From: Bog-756 sp050011635
GTDB taxonomy: Bacteria; Actinomycetota; Acidimicrobiia; Acidimicrobiales; RAAP-2
Reading direction: 5' to 3'
Length of the DNA: 14,746 bases
NCBI GenBank assembly: GCA_050011635.1
Contig: JBEKIU010000103.1
Location: forward strand, 1 to 14,746
Below are positions 14,078-14,746 of the stretch, piece after piece. Numbering within the stretch: position 1 is the first letter of the stretch; every line of letters starts with the position of its first letter. Under the pieces are notes generated by a model, which did no database searches, was not told where the DNA came from, and was given only the letters and a program-made list of their open reading frames with translations. The position numbers and the translations under genes were made by a program.

Positions 14078-14599
14078 GTGACCGAGCATGAGCCGCCCAG
14101 CCCGTTCGAACCGGACAACCGGCATTCGGTGGTGTGGCTGTCCGACTACGTGTACGGCACCATCTCCACGCTGGTGGCCATCGCCGGCCTCACCTTCGAG
14201 ACCCACCCGGAGGCGCTGACCTCCGCCGGGGTGGTGGTGTTCGGTGCGCTGGCCATCTGGCTGGCCCACACCCTGTCGCGGCTGGTGACCACCCGCTCGT
14301 GGCAGCACCTGACGCTCAAGCGTTCCGACGTCAGGGATCAGCTGCTGGGCTCGTGGTCCATTCTGGCCGCCGCCATCCCGGCCAGTGTCATCTTCACGTT
14401 GTCCGGTCTCGGCCTGTGGAAGGTGAAGACGGCATTCATCCTGGCCGAGGTGGTGGGAGTGCTCGGTCTGGCTGTGGTCGGGATCGGGACCGCGGGCGGT
14501 CGGGAGCGCCCGCTGTGGCGACGGATCCTCTATGTCGTCGGTTTGGTGATTGTGGGGGTCATGATCGTCGCCCTCGAGCTGGTAGTCCACCTGCTCTAG
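14078..14599 (+). CDS. Small membrane protein of unknown function
   Basis: I do not recognise a named family. The 173-residue protein (from GTG 14078, with AGGA 7 nt upstream) has a short acidic N-terminus. Four to five hydrophobic segments follow: about 24-40 (YVYGTISTLVAIAGLTF), 49-70, 90-114, 118-139 and 150-173. A basic loop (about 71-86, TTRSWQHLTLKRSDVR) separates segments two and three and is probably cytoplasmic. H64 and H77 and the Trp residues around them are notable but not diagnostic. The frame is open upstream to 13895, but that part is Cys/Arg-rich and looks non-coding. It follows the exporter by 223 nt, so co-transcription is uncertain. It converges with the HNH gene with a 13-nt gap. 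Confidence 0.7.
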   Translation: MTEHEPPSPFEPDNRHSVVWLSDYVYGTISTLVAIAGLTFETHPEALTSAGVVVFGALAIWLAHTLSRLVTTRSWQHLTLKRSDVRDQLLGSWSILAAAIPASVIFTLSGLGLWKVKTAFILAEVVGVLGLAVVGIGTAGGRERPLWRRILYVVGLVIVGVMIVALELVVHLL

Positions 14600-14612
14600 A
14601 TGCCCGAACCGG

Positions 14613-14746
14613 TCACGCAGCCACCGGCGGGGGCCGCTGGTTGCGGAGGCGGTTGTGGAACCGGCACAGCAGCCGCCCGTTCTCCTGGGTGGTGGGTCCA
14701 CCTGCGGCCCAGGGCTGGATGTGGTCGATCTCGGAGAACGTGGCCG
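14613..14746 (-). CDS. HNH endonuclease (DUF222-associated type), C-terminal end only
   Basis: On the minus strand the last 43 codons of a gene are visible; the rest lies beyond the right edge. The segment EIDHIQPWAAGGPTTQENG then RLLCRFHNRLR is the C-terminal HNH nuclease core: Asp-His of the first strand, the middle Asn (ENG), and the final His (FHN) on the helix. This form, with the GG-x-T-x-x-x-N-G-x-x-L-C-x-x-H-N pattern, is that of the multicopy actinobacterial proteins with an N-terminal DUF222 domain. These are often linked to repeats in mycobacteria. Metal-dependent DNA cleavage is the expected activity, and the biological role of the family is unsettled. It ends 13 nt from the convergent membrane-protein gene. 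Confidence 0.85.
   Translation of the reverse strand, partial: ATFSEIDHIQPWAAGGPTTQENGRLLCRFHNRLRNQRPPPVAA

Noticed and set aside
12083..14118. Long minus-strand open frames opposite the ABC permeases
   Set aside because: The translations are His/Gln/Gly-rich shadows; the plus-strand permeases have clear motifs and coupling overlaps.

Overview
The window is high-GC DNA with dense genes on both strands. Several starts are GTG, and several lack a Shine-Dalgarno site but have a TAnnnT hexamer 5-6 nt upstream. At the right edge is the end of an HNH nuclease of the DUF222-associated kind that is abundant in Actinomycetota. Together these suggest a chromosomal segment of an actinomycete, possibly Acidimicrobiia-like; the class is inference. 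Most of it is housekeeping or ordinary accessory metabolism, and I see no phage, transposon, CRISPR or tRNA.

Layout, left to right. (1) The end of an AlaC-type aminotransferase (+, cut by the window edge). (2) A three-gene minus-strand operon: acetoacetate-decarboxylase-family protein, TetR regulator, SMP-30/gluconolactonase-like protein. The last two overlap by ATGA. (3) Divergent from it, a PlsC acyltransferase, with a 16-bp imperfect palindrome in the short shared promoter region. (4) An ACT protein with a GAF-like C-terminus, whose stop codon overlaps that of a convergent glycerol kinase. (5) A 440-bp regulatory region between glpK and nrdJ. It holds a strong promoter, one good and one degenerate NrdR box, a leader that could fold, and a 16-bp tandem repeat. 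(6) nrdJ, the B12-dependent class II ribonucleotide reductase, then a divergent UspA-like protein. (7) A PEP mutase/isocitrate lyase superfamily protein (-). (8) A three-gene ABC-2 exporter (ATPase plus two permeases, with GTGA coupling). (9) A small membrane protein of unknown function, convergent with the HNH nuclease end.

How the genes relate: nrdJ makes deoxyribonucleotides and is very likely under NrdR control. glpK and plsC both feed glycerolipid synthesis (glycerol to glycerol-3-phosphate; acylation of lysophosphatidate) but are not in one operon. The ADC-TetR-SMP30 cluster looks like a self-regulated small catabolic or detoxifying unit of unknown substrate. The ABC genes form a complete exporter with no clue to its cargo.

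I found no convincing wholly new system. The items most worth a second look are the nrdJ leader, the palindrome with the ADC-TetR-SMP30 operon, and the set of apparently leaderless starts.
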